DNA of 64,000 bases from an uncultured Pontibacter sp. (GTDB lineage Bacteria > Bacteroidota > Bacteroidia > Cytophagales > Hymenobacteraceae). Below, one piece after another: positions 35,872 to 44,366 of the stretch (its first letter is position 1; each line of letters begins with the position of its first letter). The position numbers and the translations under genes were made by a program. The stretch covers positions 1 through 64,000 of the forward strand of contig NZ_CANLMZ010000002.1 of the NCBI RefSeq assembly GCF_947492645.1. The letters are read 5' to 3'. Under the pieces are notes generated by a model, which ran no database searches, was not told where the DNA came from, and was given only the letters and a program-made list of their open reading frames with translations.

Positions 35872-37230
35872 TTACTTAACCGGCGACTTATCGGTAGGGG
35901 CAATGGTGCCAACCGTGAGCGTCTGGTTCACAAAATACTTCTTCGCCACATTCATCAGGTCCTGAGCCGTAATAGTATCAAATATACTGTAGATGTTGTT
36001 CAGCGATTCTGGGTCGCCGGTAAGCCAGATAAAGCGGGACAGCGAGTTAGCAATGGCATCAGGGCTATCCATGCTCATCGCAAAGCCATACTTGATGCGT
36101 GATTTGGTATCCGCCAGTTTCTGGGCATCTACAGGCTTCGTTTTGGCATTATTCAGGGCTTTCATCAGTTCATCTTTAACATACTGCATGTCATCGGCTT
36201 TTATCACAGAGGCTGATACAGAGATCAGGTTCGGGTCGCGGGAAAACTGTGGGCCGCCGCCAATAAAGCGTGCTTTCTGCTCATCTACTACTAATTTGCG
36301 GTACAGGTCAGAGTTTTCGGAGAAAAGTATGGTGGTAAGTATACTTAAAGCAGGCAGGTCTTTGTCTTTATCAGAGAAAGCAGGGCCTTTAAAATTGAGG
36401 CTCAAGTATGGCGGAAATCCCTGCTGCTGCACATGCGCGTAGCGTGTCTGGGTTTGCTTTGGCTCTGTCGGGATGTTAGGCTTATAGTTACCGCGCTTCC
36501 AGTCGCCAAAATACTGTTGGGCCAGGCTGTTTACACGCTCTGGAGTTACATCACCCACCACAACTATAGTAGAATATTCGGGGCGGTAAAAACGATCGAA
36601 GAAGGTGAGGGAGTAATCGTACTGGTTTGGCATGTCTACCACATCCTTGAAAAAGCCCATGGTAGTGTGGGAGTAGGTATGCTTGGTAAAGGCTGTGCTG
36701 ACCAGTTTTTCGTACAGCTGCTGGTAGGGGCTGGCAGAGTTTTTAGTATACTCACCTTTTACCGCACCGGCCTCTGTTTTGAAATCGTGTACGCTATACT
36801 TCAGGTTCTGAAAACGGTCAGCCTCAATCTCAAACATCTTGTCCAGCATTTCGGCGTTTCCTGTCATGTGGTACACGGTTCTGTCGATGGAGGTATTGGC
36901 GTTGGCGGCGGCGCCCATTTCTTTCATAATGTCGCCGTAGGCTTCTTTGCTATACTTGTCGGTTCCCCGGAACATCATGTGCTCAAAAAAGTGGGCAAAA
37001 CCAGTTTTTCCTTTTTCTATCTCTTCACGGGAACCGGCACGCACCACAATATAGAAAGCAGCAAGGCCGGGGCTGTTGTAAGGAACCGTAACCACATTCA
37101 GGCCGTTGTCCAGCTTTTTCTGATGGATAGGATAGGGCAGGATCTTTTCTTTCTGGCTGCTTTGCTGCGCCATCGCCGCCGAAGCGACAAACACCAAAAG
37201 CAACAGGAGTACTACTATTCTGTTTTTCAT
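35872..37230 (-). CDS. Active M16 zinc metallopeptidase
   Basis: A 452-residue exported M16 peptidase with signal peptide 1-21 (ending AMAQ). The inverted zinc motif HFFEH lies at 80-84, with the distal glutamate in TEAGAVKGEY (E160), giving the usual HxxEHx76E spacing. It forms an operon with the inactive, lipidated M16 gene downstream, matching the alpha/beta pairs of mitochondrial processing peptidase and other bacterial M16B systems. Two M16 domains are recognisable. The substrate is unknown. Confidence 0.92.
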   Translation of the reverse strand: MKNRIVVLLLLLVFVASAAMAQQSSQKEKILPYPIHQKKLDNGLNVVTVPYNSPGLAAFYIVVRAGSREEIEKGKTGFAHFFEHMMFRGTDKYSKEAYGDIMKEMGAAANANTSIDRTVYHMTGNAEMLDKMFEIEADRFQNLKYSVHDFKTEAGAVKGEYTKNSASPYQQLYEKLVSTAFTKHTYSHTTMGFFKDVVDMPNQYDYSLTFFDRFYRPEYSTIVVVGDVTPERVNSLAQQYFGDWKRGNYKPNIPTEPKQTQTRYAHVQQQGFPPYLSLNFKGPAFSDKDKDLPALSILTTILFSENSDLYRKLVVDEQKARFIGGGPQFSRDPNLISVSASVIKADDMQYVKDELMKALNNAKTKPVDAQKLADTKSRIKYGFAMSMDSPDAIANSLSRFIWLTGDPESLNNIYSIFDTITAQDLMNVAKKYFVNQTLTVGTIAPTDKSPVK

Positions 37231-37413
37231 ACTAGTTTTATATAGTTTGATTTAGTTGCAGATACTGGTCTTACGGTATTTTTGTAGTTAAATATATAGA
37301 TTTTACCCTTTTTACCCTGTGTTGTTGCAGTTGCAAGTATAAAATCGCCCAGCCTTAAACTTTTATCGACCAATAGTAGGCGATGTATACTTTTTTTAAG
37401 CCGGCAGAAAACA

Positions 37414-37446
37414 AAGCGGCCACAGTTTGTACAACTGTGGCCGCTT
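37414..37446 (-). terminator. Terminator of the dicarboxylate symporter gene
   Basis: A perfect 14-bp stem (37414-37427 with 37433-37446) with a 5-base loop is followed on the minus strand by TGTTTTCTG. Confidence 0.75.
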
Positions 37447-37467
37447 CTGATACTCTAAGGTATAACC

Positions 37468-38907
37468 TTAAACCAGTTCAGGCTCCTTATTTTCTCTCGC
37501 TACAGTATCAGCAGCTATTTCCGGGTTTGTCGTTTCCACTAAACCAATTTCAGGCTCTGGGTTAAACTCACCTTCCCAGCGGGCAACTACAGCAGTAGCA
37601 AGGCAATTGCCGGTTACATTTATAGAAGTGCGGGCCATGTCCATCAGCTCATCAATACCAAGTATGGCAAACACCGGCCACACCGGCAGGTCGAAGGAGG
37701 CAACGGTGCCTAAAAGTATAACCAAAGATGCGCGAGGCACACCGGCCACACCCTTGCTTGTTAGCATCAGGGTAAAGACCATCACCAGCTGCTGCTCCCA
37801 GCTGAGCGGGATACCAGCGGCCTGTGCCACAAATACAGAGGCCAGCGCCAAGTATAAAGTGGTGCCATCCAGGTTAAAGCTGTAGCCTGTAGGCATTACA
37901 AAAGCTACAATTCTACGCGGCACACCCAGTTTCTCCATTTCTTCCATGGCGCGTGGCAAGGCAGCCTCGGAGCTGGTGGTAGCAAACGCAATAGACACCG
38001 GACCAGAGATGGCCTGCAGGAAACGCTTGATCGGGACTCTGGCAATAAGCGCCACCGGAAGCAGGACTAAAAGCACAAAAGCGAGAAGCGCCACATAAAG
38101 TGTAGCCAGTAACTGGAACAGGTTCACCAATATGCCTAGCCCCATATGGCCCACCGTGTAGGCAATGGCGGCACCTACACCCACCGGTGCAAAGTACATG
38201 ATGATGTTCGTGAACTTGAACATGGTTTCGGAAAGGCTTTCGCAGAAATCAAGCATGGGCTTGCGCTTTTTCTCGTTTACCATGGCCAGGCCAATGGCAA
38301 ACAGCACGCTGAACACCACGATCTGCAGTACCTGCCCTTCAGCAATGGACTTGGCGATGTTCTCCGGGAAAACGTGAAGTATAATATCAGAGGCCGATTG
38401 CTTGGCTGCCGGGGCAATCTCATCGTTTACTTCGGCCAGGTTCATGCTGATGCCTTCGCCTGCTTTGCTAATGTTGATGGCTGCCAGACCGATGAAAAGG
38501 GCCAGCGTGGTTACAATCTCGAAGTATACGATGGCTTTCCAGCCCATACTTCCCACTTGCTTCAGGTTAGAGTGGCCGGCTATACCCACCACGAGCGTGG
38601 CAAAAATAAGCGGTGCGATAATGGTTTTGATCAGCTTCAGGAAAACCTTGCTGAGCACGTTCAGGCCGGTAGCAAAACTCGGAAAGTCATAGCCAATCTC
38701 GGCGCCCACCACCATACTGATCAGAATCCAGGTGGTAAGGGAGCGCTTCTGGATGCCGTACATCAGCAACACGCCAATGCCAACCCAGCGTACGGCCATA
38801 AGCACATCCGCCGACAAAGAGATAAAACTGTACTGTTGCAGTACAGTAAGGAGGGCGGCTATGGTAATACACACCAAAGTGGCCAGCGGTAGAAAAGATT
38901 TTTTCAT
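37468..38907 (-). CDS. Dicarboxylate/amino acid:cation symporter (DAACS family)
   Basis: A 479-residue transporter of the GltP/DctA family that brings in glutamate, aspartate or C4-dicarboxylates with protons or sodium. Hairpin 1 carries the serine-rich AFATTSSEAALPRAME, transmembrane segment 7 the NxDGT-type motif GYSFNLDGTTLY, and the end of TM8 contains NVTGNCLATAVVARWEGEF with the substrate-binding residues. The extra N-terminal hydrophobic segment before the usual start gives about nine helices. It stands alone on the minus strand and is divergent from the enolase-superfamily gene. Confidence 0.92.
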   Translation of the reverse strand: MKKSFLPLATLVCITIAALLTVLQQYSFISLSADVLMAVRWVGIGVLLMYGIQKRSLTTWILISMVVGAEIGYDFPSFATGLNVLSKVFLKLIKTIIAPLIFATLVVGIAGHSNLKQVGSMGWKAIVYFEIVTTLALFIGLAAINISKAGEGISMNLAEVNDEIAPAAKQSASDIILHVFPENIAKSIAEGQVLQIVVFSVLFAIGLAMVNEKKRKPMLDFCESLSETMFKFTNIIMYFAPVGVGAAIAYTVGHMGLGILVNLFQLLATLYVALLAFVLLVLLPVALIARVPIKRFLQAISGPVSIAFATTSSEAALPRAMEEMEKLGVPRRIVAFVMPTGYSFNLDGTTLYLALASVFVAQAAGIPLSWEQQLVMVFTLMLTSKGVAGVPRASLVILLGTVASFDLPVWPVFAILGIDELMDMARTSINVTGNCLATAVVARWEGEFNPEPEIGLVETTNPEIAADTVARENKEPELV

Positions 38908-39204
38908 AAAAATGAATGTAAAAGCAGGCGTTTTCAGGCAGCTGCCGGGTAGATTTTATTTGCAGCCAAACATTGCTTTAAAGAACCTGAACAAGGGAAA
39001 AAAGCTAAAGGTACAGCTACAAAAATTTAGCAAATATAGAAGCAAATTGCACATCAGCAAATAGCTGCAAACCCAATTCTGAAACTTATTTTTCTGGCAG
39101 GTACAAGTATTAATTGCAGGGCCTGTAAATTGTGTTGCTTAGGGTTATTTTTCTGCCGTAACACACGTATGCAAGTATATAATATTTACCTTTTTGGTTG
39201 ATGT

Positions 39205-40194
39205 ATGCTTACATGGCACATAGAAGCGCTGCACCTTAAACTGAAGTATAAAATTAAGGCGGCAGCGTGCGCTGGCGAGGATCGGGTTAATTTCCTGGTG
39301 CAGGTTTCGGACGGCAGCTTGAGCGGTTTTGGGGAGGCTGCGCCGCAGGTGCGTTTCGGTGAAACACCAGAGCTGCTCCTGCAGCAATACCAGGTGCTGC
39401 TAATGGCAGGGCTGGTGCTGGTTAAAAACTTAGAGGACCTGCACCAACTGCTTCTGGAGCACCAGCCTATTAATTCTTTGCGCTTTGCCGTAGAGGCCGC
39501 CTACATCCATTACTACTGCCAGTTAAAGAGTTTGCCGGTAAACCAGGTGCTAGGGCAACGGCCGCCACACAACCAGCCTACCAGCTTCTCTTTGCCAGCC
39601 ATGGAGCCTGAGCTGGCCCTGGCTTACATGCAACAACAGCGCATTAACCGGTTTTGCTGCCTTAAACTCAGAGTTACCCAGGATACGGATGTGGAACTGG
39701 TAAACAAGCTGCTTCGCGCTTCCGAAAGACCTGTAATGCTCGAAGGCAGCGAAAGCTGGAGCGACCCCGATAAACTACTGGCGTTTCTCAGATCCCTTGA
39801 CAAAGACCAGGTTATTTCAGTAGAGCAACCCATGCCCGCTTCGCAGGGATATGCCTATGCCCATCTAAAAAACAAAACGCCAATTCCGATTATCGCAGAC
39901 GAGTCCATTACCCATGAGGCTGACTTTGAGCTGTTGCGCGAGGAGTTTCATGGTGTAAACATAAAACTGATGAAAGCGGGAGGGTACTTGAACGCCCTTC
40001 GCTTGATGCGCGAAGCCCGCAAGTATGGGCTGATGACCATGATAGGCTCTATGGTAGAAACATCCTTGGGCATCTGGTGCGCTATGCAGCTAAGCAGCGG
40101 CTTCGACTTTGCAAACCTGGACGGATTTTTGATGCTTACCGAAGAGCCTTTTAAGCTGGTGAAAGAGCAGAACGGAATCCTGTACCTTAAATAG
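39205..40194 (+). CDS. Enolase-superfamily protein, dipeptide-epimerase-like
   Basis: A 329-residue protein with the enolase-superfamily capping domain (1-115) and barrel (116-329). By pattern it is closest to L-Ala-D/L-Glu epimerases, which act on peptidoglycan peptides. Metal ligands two and three are present (EQP and IADES), and so is the barrel lysine in NIKLMKAGG. Two hallmark residues are changed: the KxK catalytic pair reads K-L-R, and the first metal ligand, normally Asp before the NQGW-like loop, is Glu in VMLEGSESW. Activity may therefore differ from the named family. It is monocistronic, before the MarR gene. Confidence 0.75.
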   Translation: MLTWHIEALHLKLKYKIKAAACAGEDRVNFLVQVSDGSLSGFGEAAPQVRFGETPELLLQQYQVLLMAGLVLVKNLEDLHQLLLEHQPINSLRFAVEAAYIHYYCQLKSLPVNQVLGQRPPHNQPTSFSLPAMEPELALAYMQQQRINRFCCLKLRVTQDTDVELVNKLLRASERPVMLEGSESWSDPDKLLAFLRSLDKDQVISVEQPMPASQGYAYAHLKNKTPIPIIADESITHEADFELLREEFHGVNIKLMKAGGYLNALRLMREARKYGLMTMIGSMVETSLGIWCAMQLSSGFDFANLDGFLMLTEEPFKLVKEQNGILYLK

Positions 40195-40294
40195 CAACAA
40201 AGCCTTACCTGCGCAGTTAAAAACTTAGCCTATATTTATGGTTTGGTAATTATCAGGATTTATGAAACTTTTTTAAAATATTTCTGTTGATGTG

Positions 40295-40325
40295 TTTGTA
40301 CATTAAATGTATGTACATATATTTG
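40295..40325 (+). promoter_or_regulatory. marR promoter with overlapping operator
   Basis: TTTG at 40295-40298 and TATATTTG at 40318-40325 are 19 bases apart. Between and over them lies an imperfect palindrome (40302-40323) with halves ATTAAATGTA and TGTACAT. A related perfect palindrome occupies the same place in the promoter of the lipoprotein yceI gene at 41650-41673. This fits autoregulation by the MarR protein. Confidence 0.65.
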
Positions 40326-40335
40326 CATCAGCATT

Positions 40336-40806
40336 ATGAAAGACCTTGACTGCATGAAGATTGAAGAAGAAATAAAGCAGAAGACCTTTAAGAGTGCTTA
40401 TCATAAAGCATTTATCAATGTAATGTATACATCTGGGTGGCTACAGCAACAGCAGGCTGCTATTTTCAAGCCCTATAGCATTACATTGCCGCAGTATAAC
40501 ATTCTGCGCATCTTGCGTGGGCAGCACCCACAACCGGCTACGGTAAGCCTGCTTATAGAGCGTATGCTTGATAAAACGTCTAACGCCTCCAGAATAGTGG
40601 ATAAGCTGGAAGTGAAGGGACTTGTTACAAGAAAGCAATGCCCGGCAGACCGTAGAACCGTAGATGTGCTGATCACCGATAAAGGCTTGGGTTTGCTTAA
40701 AGAAATGGAGACGATAGAAGGCGGTGAAGCTACAGGCATCAAAAACCTTACGGAAGAAGAAGCAATAACGCTCAGCGACCTGCTGGATAAAATCAGAAAC
40801 AAATAA
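40336..40806 (+). CDS. MarR family transcriptional regulator
   Basis: A 156-residue winged-helix repressor of the MarR family. The DNA-binding core follows ITLPQYNILRILRGQHP, with the recognition region LDKTSNASRIVDKLEVKGLV and the wing KQCPADRRTVDVLITDKG. Such proteins bind palindromic operators and release them on a ligand or oxidation; Cys6 and Cys122 or so are the only notable cysteines. Its promoter contains a palindrome shared with the downstream lipoprotein yceI. It is followed after 30 bases by the first yceI gene, so the two form an operon. Confidence 0.92.
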   Translation: MKDLDCMKIEEEIKQKTFKSAYHKAFINVMYTSGWLQQQQAAIFKPYSITLPQYNILRILRGQHPQPATVSLLIERMLDKTSNASRIVDKLEVKGLVTRKQCPADRRTVDVLITDKGLGLLKEMETIEGGEATGIKNLTEEEAITLSDLLDKIRNK

Positions 40807-40836
40807 TTACCATAAATCAGGATCAATAAAAATAAA

Positions 40837-41487
40837 ATGAAAAAGTTAGTAATTCTTGCCTCTTTGGCATCTGCTGTAATGTTTACGGCTACTGCTGGTA
40901 ACACACCTAATACAACTGCTACAACAGAGGTAACTGCACCTGCTAAAGCACGCGCTTTTAAAGTAGATGTAACAAAAAGTGACTTAAAATGGCATGCTAA
41001 GAAAGTAACTGGCGAGCACATGGGCAATATTGCTCTTAAAAGCGGCCAGATGCTGGTTGATGGTTCTAAAGTAACTGGCGGTACGTTTGTAATCGACATG
41101 AACTCTATTACTTGCTCTGACATCAAAGACGAAGAGTACAACAAGAAGCTGGTAGGCCACCTGAAGAATGACGATTTCTTTAGCGTTGATAAACACCCAA
41201 CAGCAACTTTCAAGATCACAAGTATTAAGCCTATCGCGAAAGCTGCAGCTGGCCAGCCAAACCAAACCGTAACTGGTGACCTTACTATCAAGGGCATCAC
41301 AAACCAGGTTAGTTTCCCGGCAACAATCTCTGTTAAAAACGGAGTAGCATCTGCTAAAGGCGACGTAACTGTTAACCGCGCTAAGTATGACGTGCGTTAT
41401 GCATCAACAAGCTTCTTCGATAGCCTTGGCGACAAAGCTATTTATGATGATTTCGTGATAACACTTGATGTAACTGCAAAGCAGTAA
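40837..41487 (+). CDS. YceI family protein, exported
   Basis: A 216-residue YceI-fold protein, a lipocalin-like barrel that binds polyisoprenoid lipids such as quinone-type molecules. Residues 1-20 are a signal peptide (MKKLVILASLASAVMFTATA). The domain (about 45-215) shows DLKWHAKKVTGEHMGNIALKSG at its start, VGHLKNDDFF, HPTATFKITS, and LGDKAIYDDFVITLDV at its end. It is in an operon with the MarR gene. Codon usage is that of a well-expressed gene, and it contains no AAGTATA word. A terminator follows. Confidence 0.92.
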   Translation: MKKLVILASLASAVMFTATAGNTPNTTATTEVTAPAKARAFKVDVTKSDLKWHAKKVTGEHMGNIALKSGQMLVDGSKVTGGTFVIDMNSITCSDIKDEEYNKKLVGHLKNDDFFSVDKHPTATFKITSIKPIAKAAAGQPNQTVTGDLTIKGITNQVSFPATISVKNGVASAKGDVTVNRAKYDVRYASTSFFDSLGDKAIYDDFVITLDVTAKQ

Positions 41488-41523
41488 TCGAGCAATCTTA
41501 TAAAAGATAGTTTGTTTTGATTT

Positions 41524-41564
41524 CCGCTCCACGCTGGCAACAGGGTTGGAGCGGTTTTCTTTTT
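41524..41564 (+). terminator. Terminator of the marR-yceI operon
   Basis: Arms CCGCTCCA and TGGAGCGG (41524-41531 with 41547-41554) are followed by a T-rich tract, TTTTCTTTTT. Confidence 0.75.
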
Positions 41565-41639
41565 AGAGTATCTTTAACAGTACTCTGATCGTATTATTTT
41601 GCTTTACAACTATTTATAAGAAGGTTTTAGTTAAATCAC

Positions 41640-41673
41640 TTTGTTTTAAAATTAAATGTACGTACATTTAATT
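41640..41673 (+). promoter_or_regulatory. MarR-type operator in the promoter of the lipoprotein yceI
   Basis: A perfect 24-bp palindrome at 41650-41673 has the half-site AATTAAATGTAC. It covers the spacer and -7 box of a promoter formed by TTTG at 41640-41643 and TACATTTA at 41663-41670 (19-base spacing). The same half-site is found in the marR promoter at 40302-40323. This identifies a two-promoter regulon, by inference under the local MarR protein. Confidence 0.65.
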
Positions 41674-41697
41674 AATTCTAAATTAGACCCAGAAACA

Positions 41698-42357
41698 ATG
41701 AGAAAAACAGCATTTTATGCCAGCTTGATGGCAGCGGTATTTTTTACGGCTTGCGGTGGCGAGACTACAGAAACAGCACAAAGCACCGAGGTAACAACAG
41801 AAGCAGCAACTGGTGAGGGCGAAGTGTACGAAATAGCGCAGGACCAGAGTTCTGTAGCTTGGTACGGCGAAAAAGTGCTGGGTAAGCATGAAGGCGAGAT
41901 AAAACTGCAAAGTGGCCAGCTTACCGTTGCTGATAACCAGTTAACCGGCGGTACAATAGTGATGGATATGAAAACCATCGCTAATAAAGATTTAACCGAC
42001 CAGGAGCAGAATGACAAGTTAGTAGGCCACTTAAAATCGGATGACTTTTTTGGTGTTGAGACATATCCTACAGCGACGTTTGAAATAACAGGAGTTTCTC
42101 CGATAGCCAATGCAGCTGCAGACCAGCCAAACTATACTGTGCAGGGTAATTTAACTATAAAAGATAAAACTGAGCAGATCGATTTCCCGGCGCTGGTCAC
42201 TGTAGATAACAATACGGTGAAAGCAAAAGCCGATGTGACCGTAGACCGCTCAAAATTTGACGTGCGTTTTGGCTCTGAGACTTTCTTCGGGGAGTTAGGG
42301 GATAAGGCTATCTCTGATGAGTTCAGGCTGAGCCTTGACATCACAGCGACGAAGTAA
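41698..42357 (+). CDS. YceI family lipoprotein
   Basis: A 219-residue second YceI protein, with a lipoprotein signal ending VFFTAC instead of a cleaved signal peptide. The barrel starts at about residue 45 (SSVAWYGEKVLGKHEGEIKL) and ends LGDKAISDEFRLSLDITATK. It is about half identical by eye to the upstream exported YceI, so the pair arose by duplication. I chose the ATG at 41698: an in-frame ATG at 41656 lies inside the palindromic operator and gives no proper signal. The exported and lipidated forms may carry lipid between compartments. Confidence 0.92.
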   Translation: MRKTAFYASLMAAVFFTACGGETTETAQSTEVTTEAATGEGEVYEIAQDQSSVAWYGEKVLGKHEGEIKLQSGQLTVADNQLTGGTIVMDMKTIANKDLTDQEQNDKLVGHLKSDDFFGVETYPTATFEITGVSPIANAAADQPNYTVQGNLTIKDKTEQIDFPALVTVDNNTVKAKADVTVDRSKFDVRFGSETFFGELGDKAISDEFRLSLDITATK

Positions 42358-42373
42358 TTAAATTATTTTCAGG

Positions 42374-42412
42374 AAAAGCCGCTCCGGATGTATTTTCGGG
42401 AGCGGCTTTTTT
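42374..42412 (+). terminator. Terminator of the lipoprotein yceI gene
   Basis: A perfect 12-bp stem (42374-42385 with 42399-42410) is followed by further T residues. Confidence 0.8.
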
Positions 42413-42435
42413 GTTTTAAATTAGCCATTGCTTTT

Positions 42436-42443
42436 TACCTTTG
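42436..42443 (+). promoter_or_regulatory. -7 element upstream of the DUF6503-like lipoprotein gene
   Basis: TACCTTTG at 42436-42443 matches TAnnTTTG. A TTTG at 42410-42413 lies 22 bases upstream, slightly farther than usual. Confidence 0.4.
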
Positions 42444-42465
42444 GCTACTACAGCCAATCAATGCG

Positions 42466-43227
42466 ATGAAAAATTTACGAGCTATACTTTTATCCGGGTT
42501 TATACTTGCTTTACTTATAGTCAGCGCCTGTAGCAAAAAAGATACACCGGATGCACAGCAACTGGTAGACCAGGCTATTGCAGCACATGGTGGCCAGCAC
42601 CTCGATAAAGCTATAGTTACCTTTAAATTTCGTGACACCCGTTTTCGTGTGCTGCGCGATGAGGGTGCCTTTGTATACAGCCGCACCTTTACCAACGACA
42701 CCACAGGGCAGCGCATACATGATGTGTTAAGCAACAGCGGCTTTAAACGTACTGCCGATGATGTGGAGGTTGAGCTGCCACAGGAACGACAGCAGGCTTA
42801 TACTGCATCAGTTAACGGAGTAGTATACTTTGCGCTGCTGCCATACTTCCTGAACGATGCTGCGGTGCAGAAAGAGTATATCGGCGAGGCAACCGTAAAA
42901 GGAGAGCCCTATCATAAAATTAAGGTTACTTTTGCCCAAGAAGGCGGCGGCGAAGACCATGAGGATATTTATGTATACTGGTTTCACAAGCAAACGCACA
43001 CCATGGATTACCTGGCCTACAGCTACCAGGAAGAGGATGGCAGGGGCTCCAGGTTTAGAGAAGCCGTAAATCAGCGCGAGGTAGGCGGCGTACGTATCCA
43101 GGATTATATTAACTACACAGCCAAGGAGAATTTTGCGCTGGAGAATTATGATAAAGCCTTTGAGGCTGGAAACCTCGAAAAAGTATCTGATATTATACTA
43201 GATGAGGTGCAGGTGTCGGAGCTGTAA
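42466..43227 (+). CDS. Lipoprotein, DUF6503-like
   Basis: A 253-residue lipoprotein: MKNLRAILLSGFILALLIVSAC is a signal with a lipobox. The mature part begins with AAHGGQHLDKAIVTFKFRDTRFRV, a pattern I associate with the Bacteroidota family DUF6503. It then reads as a beta-rich LolA/outer-membrane-lipoprotein-carrier-like half-barrel (VNGVVYFALLPYFLND, EDHEDIYVYWFHKQTHTMDYLAYSY). I chose 42466 because the in-frame codons from 42388 overlap the preceding terminator. The function is unknown. It may bind a lipid, like its YceI neighbours. Confidence 0.7.
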   Translation: MKNLRAILLSGFILALLIVSACSKKDTPDAQQLVDQAIAAHGGQHLDKAIVTFKFRDTRFRVLRDEGAFVYSRTFTNDTTGQRIHDVLSNSGFKRTADDVEVELPQERQQAYTASVNGVVYFALLPYFLNDAAVQKEYIGEATVKGEPYHKIKVTFAQEGGGEDHEDIYVYWFHKQTHTMDYLAYSYQEEDGRGSRFREAVNQREVGGVRIQDYINYTAKENFALENYDKAFEAGNLEKVSDIILDEVQVSEL

Positions 43228-43546
43228 CAATTTTGTATAAGTATAACCATGCCGCAAGTTTAGCGGCAGCGTAACTTGAGGATGTGTAGGAGGCTAGTAT
43301 GTAACTGGCTTTCTGCGCAAGCAGAAAAGTATACTTTCTGAGATAAATTTTTCACTTAGAAGATTGGCATGTTTATCTACAGTAGACAAAGTATAAAATA
43401 TAGCCAAACCATCCCAGCCCCATGTTTTTCAAAGCAAAGCAGTTGAAAACTACTGCTTTGCTTTACCACCAGTTACCGCTACACTCAAAATGGCGGTATA
43501 CAATACATTTAAGGGTAAGAAATCATGCTAAATCATTAAAATCCCC
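43228..43546. other. Hairpin-rich intergenic region
   Basis: About 320 bases between convergent genes hold no recognisable gene. Three hairpins are seen: TGCCGC/GCGGCA at 43250-43268; TTTCTGC/GCAGAAA at 43310-43327, followed by a two-sided AAGTATACTT; and a 13-bp perfect stem at 43431-43464. The first two may end the lipoprotein transcript and the last the opposing gene. Confidence 0.5.
43431..43464 (-). terminator. Terminator-like hairpin
   Basis: A perfect 13-bp stem (43431-43443 with 43452-43464) with an 8-base loop lies between convergent genes. There is no strong T tract outside the stem, whose ends are themselves A/T-rich. Confidence 0.55.
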
Positions 43547-44092
43547 TTAATCACCAGTCTCAAGCTCCCTTGGCAGCTCTACCGGCAAAGGTTTGTTGCG
43601 CTCACGGATCTGCAGCAGGTAATCGTCTATCGTGTCTTTATACTCCAGGTGGTAATCTTCGTGCAGGTTTTTGCGGATGAGCTGAATGGTTTTGAGCAGC
43701 AAACGGGCCGTTGAAGTATAAAATACCTTATAGTAGCTGTCGAACTGGCCGGTGTAGTTCCTGAAAATGATGTCTAAGGTATACAAGTGCAGTTCTACTT
43801 CGCCTTTTTTGTCTTTGGTGATGCGCTTGAAACGGGCAATCTCTTTTGCTGCTTTACGTAACGCCTTTGCCAGGGCTTTGGGCAAGCTGCGGCCGGTGGC
43901 ATTCAGAAACAGATCATGTATTGTGTCCTGGCTTTGCTCCTGCAGTTCTTCCAGCGTCAGTTCGCCCAGTTCGTAGGAAAACATGTCATATAGCTCGGCA
44001 TCGCGGCGCACGGCCTTTAATAAGAGTGCTTCCTTATCCTTATCGCTAAGTTGTTTGATAGCTTTTTTGAAAGATGCAGATGGTGCAGGCAT
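43547..44092 (-). CDS. Hypothetical protein (helical, cytosolic)
   Basis: A 181-residue, mostly alpha-helical protein with no signal peptide or membrane segment. It opens with a basic helix (SFKKAIKQLSDKDKEALLLKAVRRDAELYDMF), and its C-terminal half has DIIFRNYTGQFDSYYKVFYTSTARLLLKTIQLIRKNLHEDYH. It resembles small Bacteroidota proteins of unknown function (DUF6155-type), but I cannot confirm the family. Codon usage and AAGTATA content match the neighbours, so it is likely a real native gene. Confidence 0.6.
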   Translation of the reverse strand: MPAPSASFKKAIKQLSDKDKEALLLKAVRRDAELYDMFSYELGELTLEELQEQSQDTIHDLFLNATGRSLPKALAKALRKAAKEIARFKRITKDKKGEVELHLYTLDIIFRNYTGQFDSYYKVFYTSTARLLLKTIQLIRKNLHEDYHLEYKDTIDDYLLQIRERNKPLPVELPRELETGD

Positions 44093-44321
44093 GGTGGTTT
44101 GCTATTGTTTTATACTTTGACTTTATGACACAGGACTGCTTAACAAAAGACTTTCCGTATCTCGTAGCACGTATCAAGTAGCAAGACTTCATCTTTAAAT
44201 TTATAGCTCGATAAACTTATGATACTTTTTAAGTCTTTAGTCTATTGTCACAAAGTCTATTTTCTAATTGTCAACGAATTCTTTGTCAGGTTACAGCCTA
44301 CGTTAACAGAGGCTAAAAGTA

Positions 44322-44354
44322 TAAGAAGCTGCACGTTGGTGGTGCAGCTTCTTA
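44322..44354 (-). terminator. Terminator of the S9 peptidase gene
   Basis: A perfect 13-bp stem (44322-44334 with 44342-44354) with a 7-base loop lies 13 bases beyond the stop of the minus-strand gene. Confidence 0.75.
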
Positions 44355-44366
44355 CAAAAGTATACT

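Noticed and set aside
36433..37245. 270-residue plus-strand frame opposite the active M16 gene
   Set aside because: It is antisense to a clear M16 peptidase with intact motifs; the composition is the mirror of that gene.
38146..38892. 248-residue plus-strand frame opposite the dicarboxylate symporter
   Set aside because: The membrane protein on the other strand explains the open frame; the His-rich product has no family.
41656..41697. Upstream start codon for the lipoprotein YceI
   Set aside because: It lies inside the palindromic operator and -7 box, and the resulting N-terminus has no lipoprotein signal at its start.
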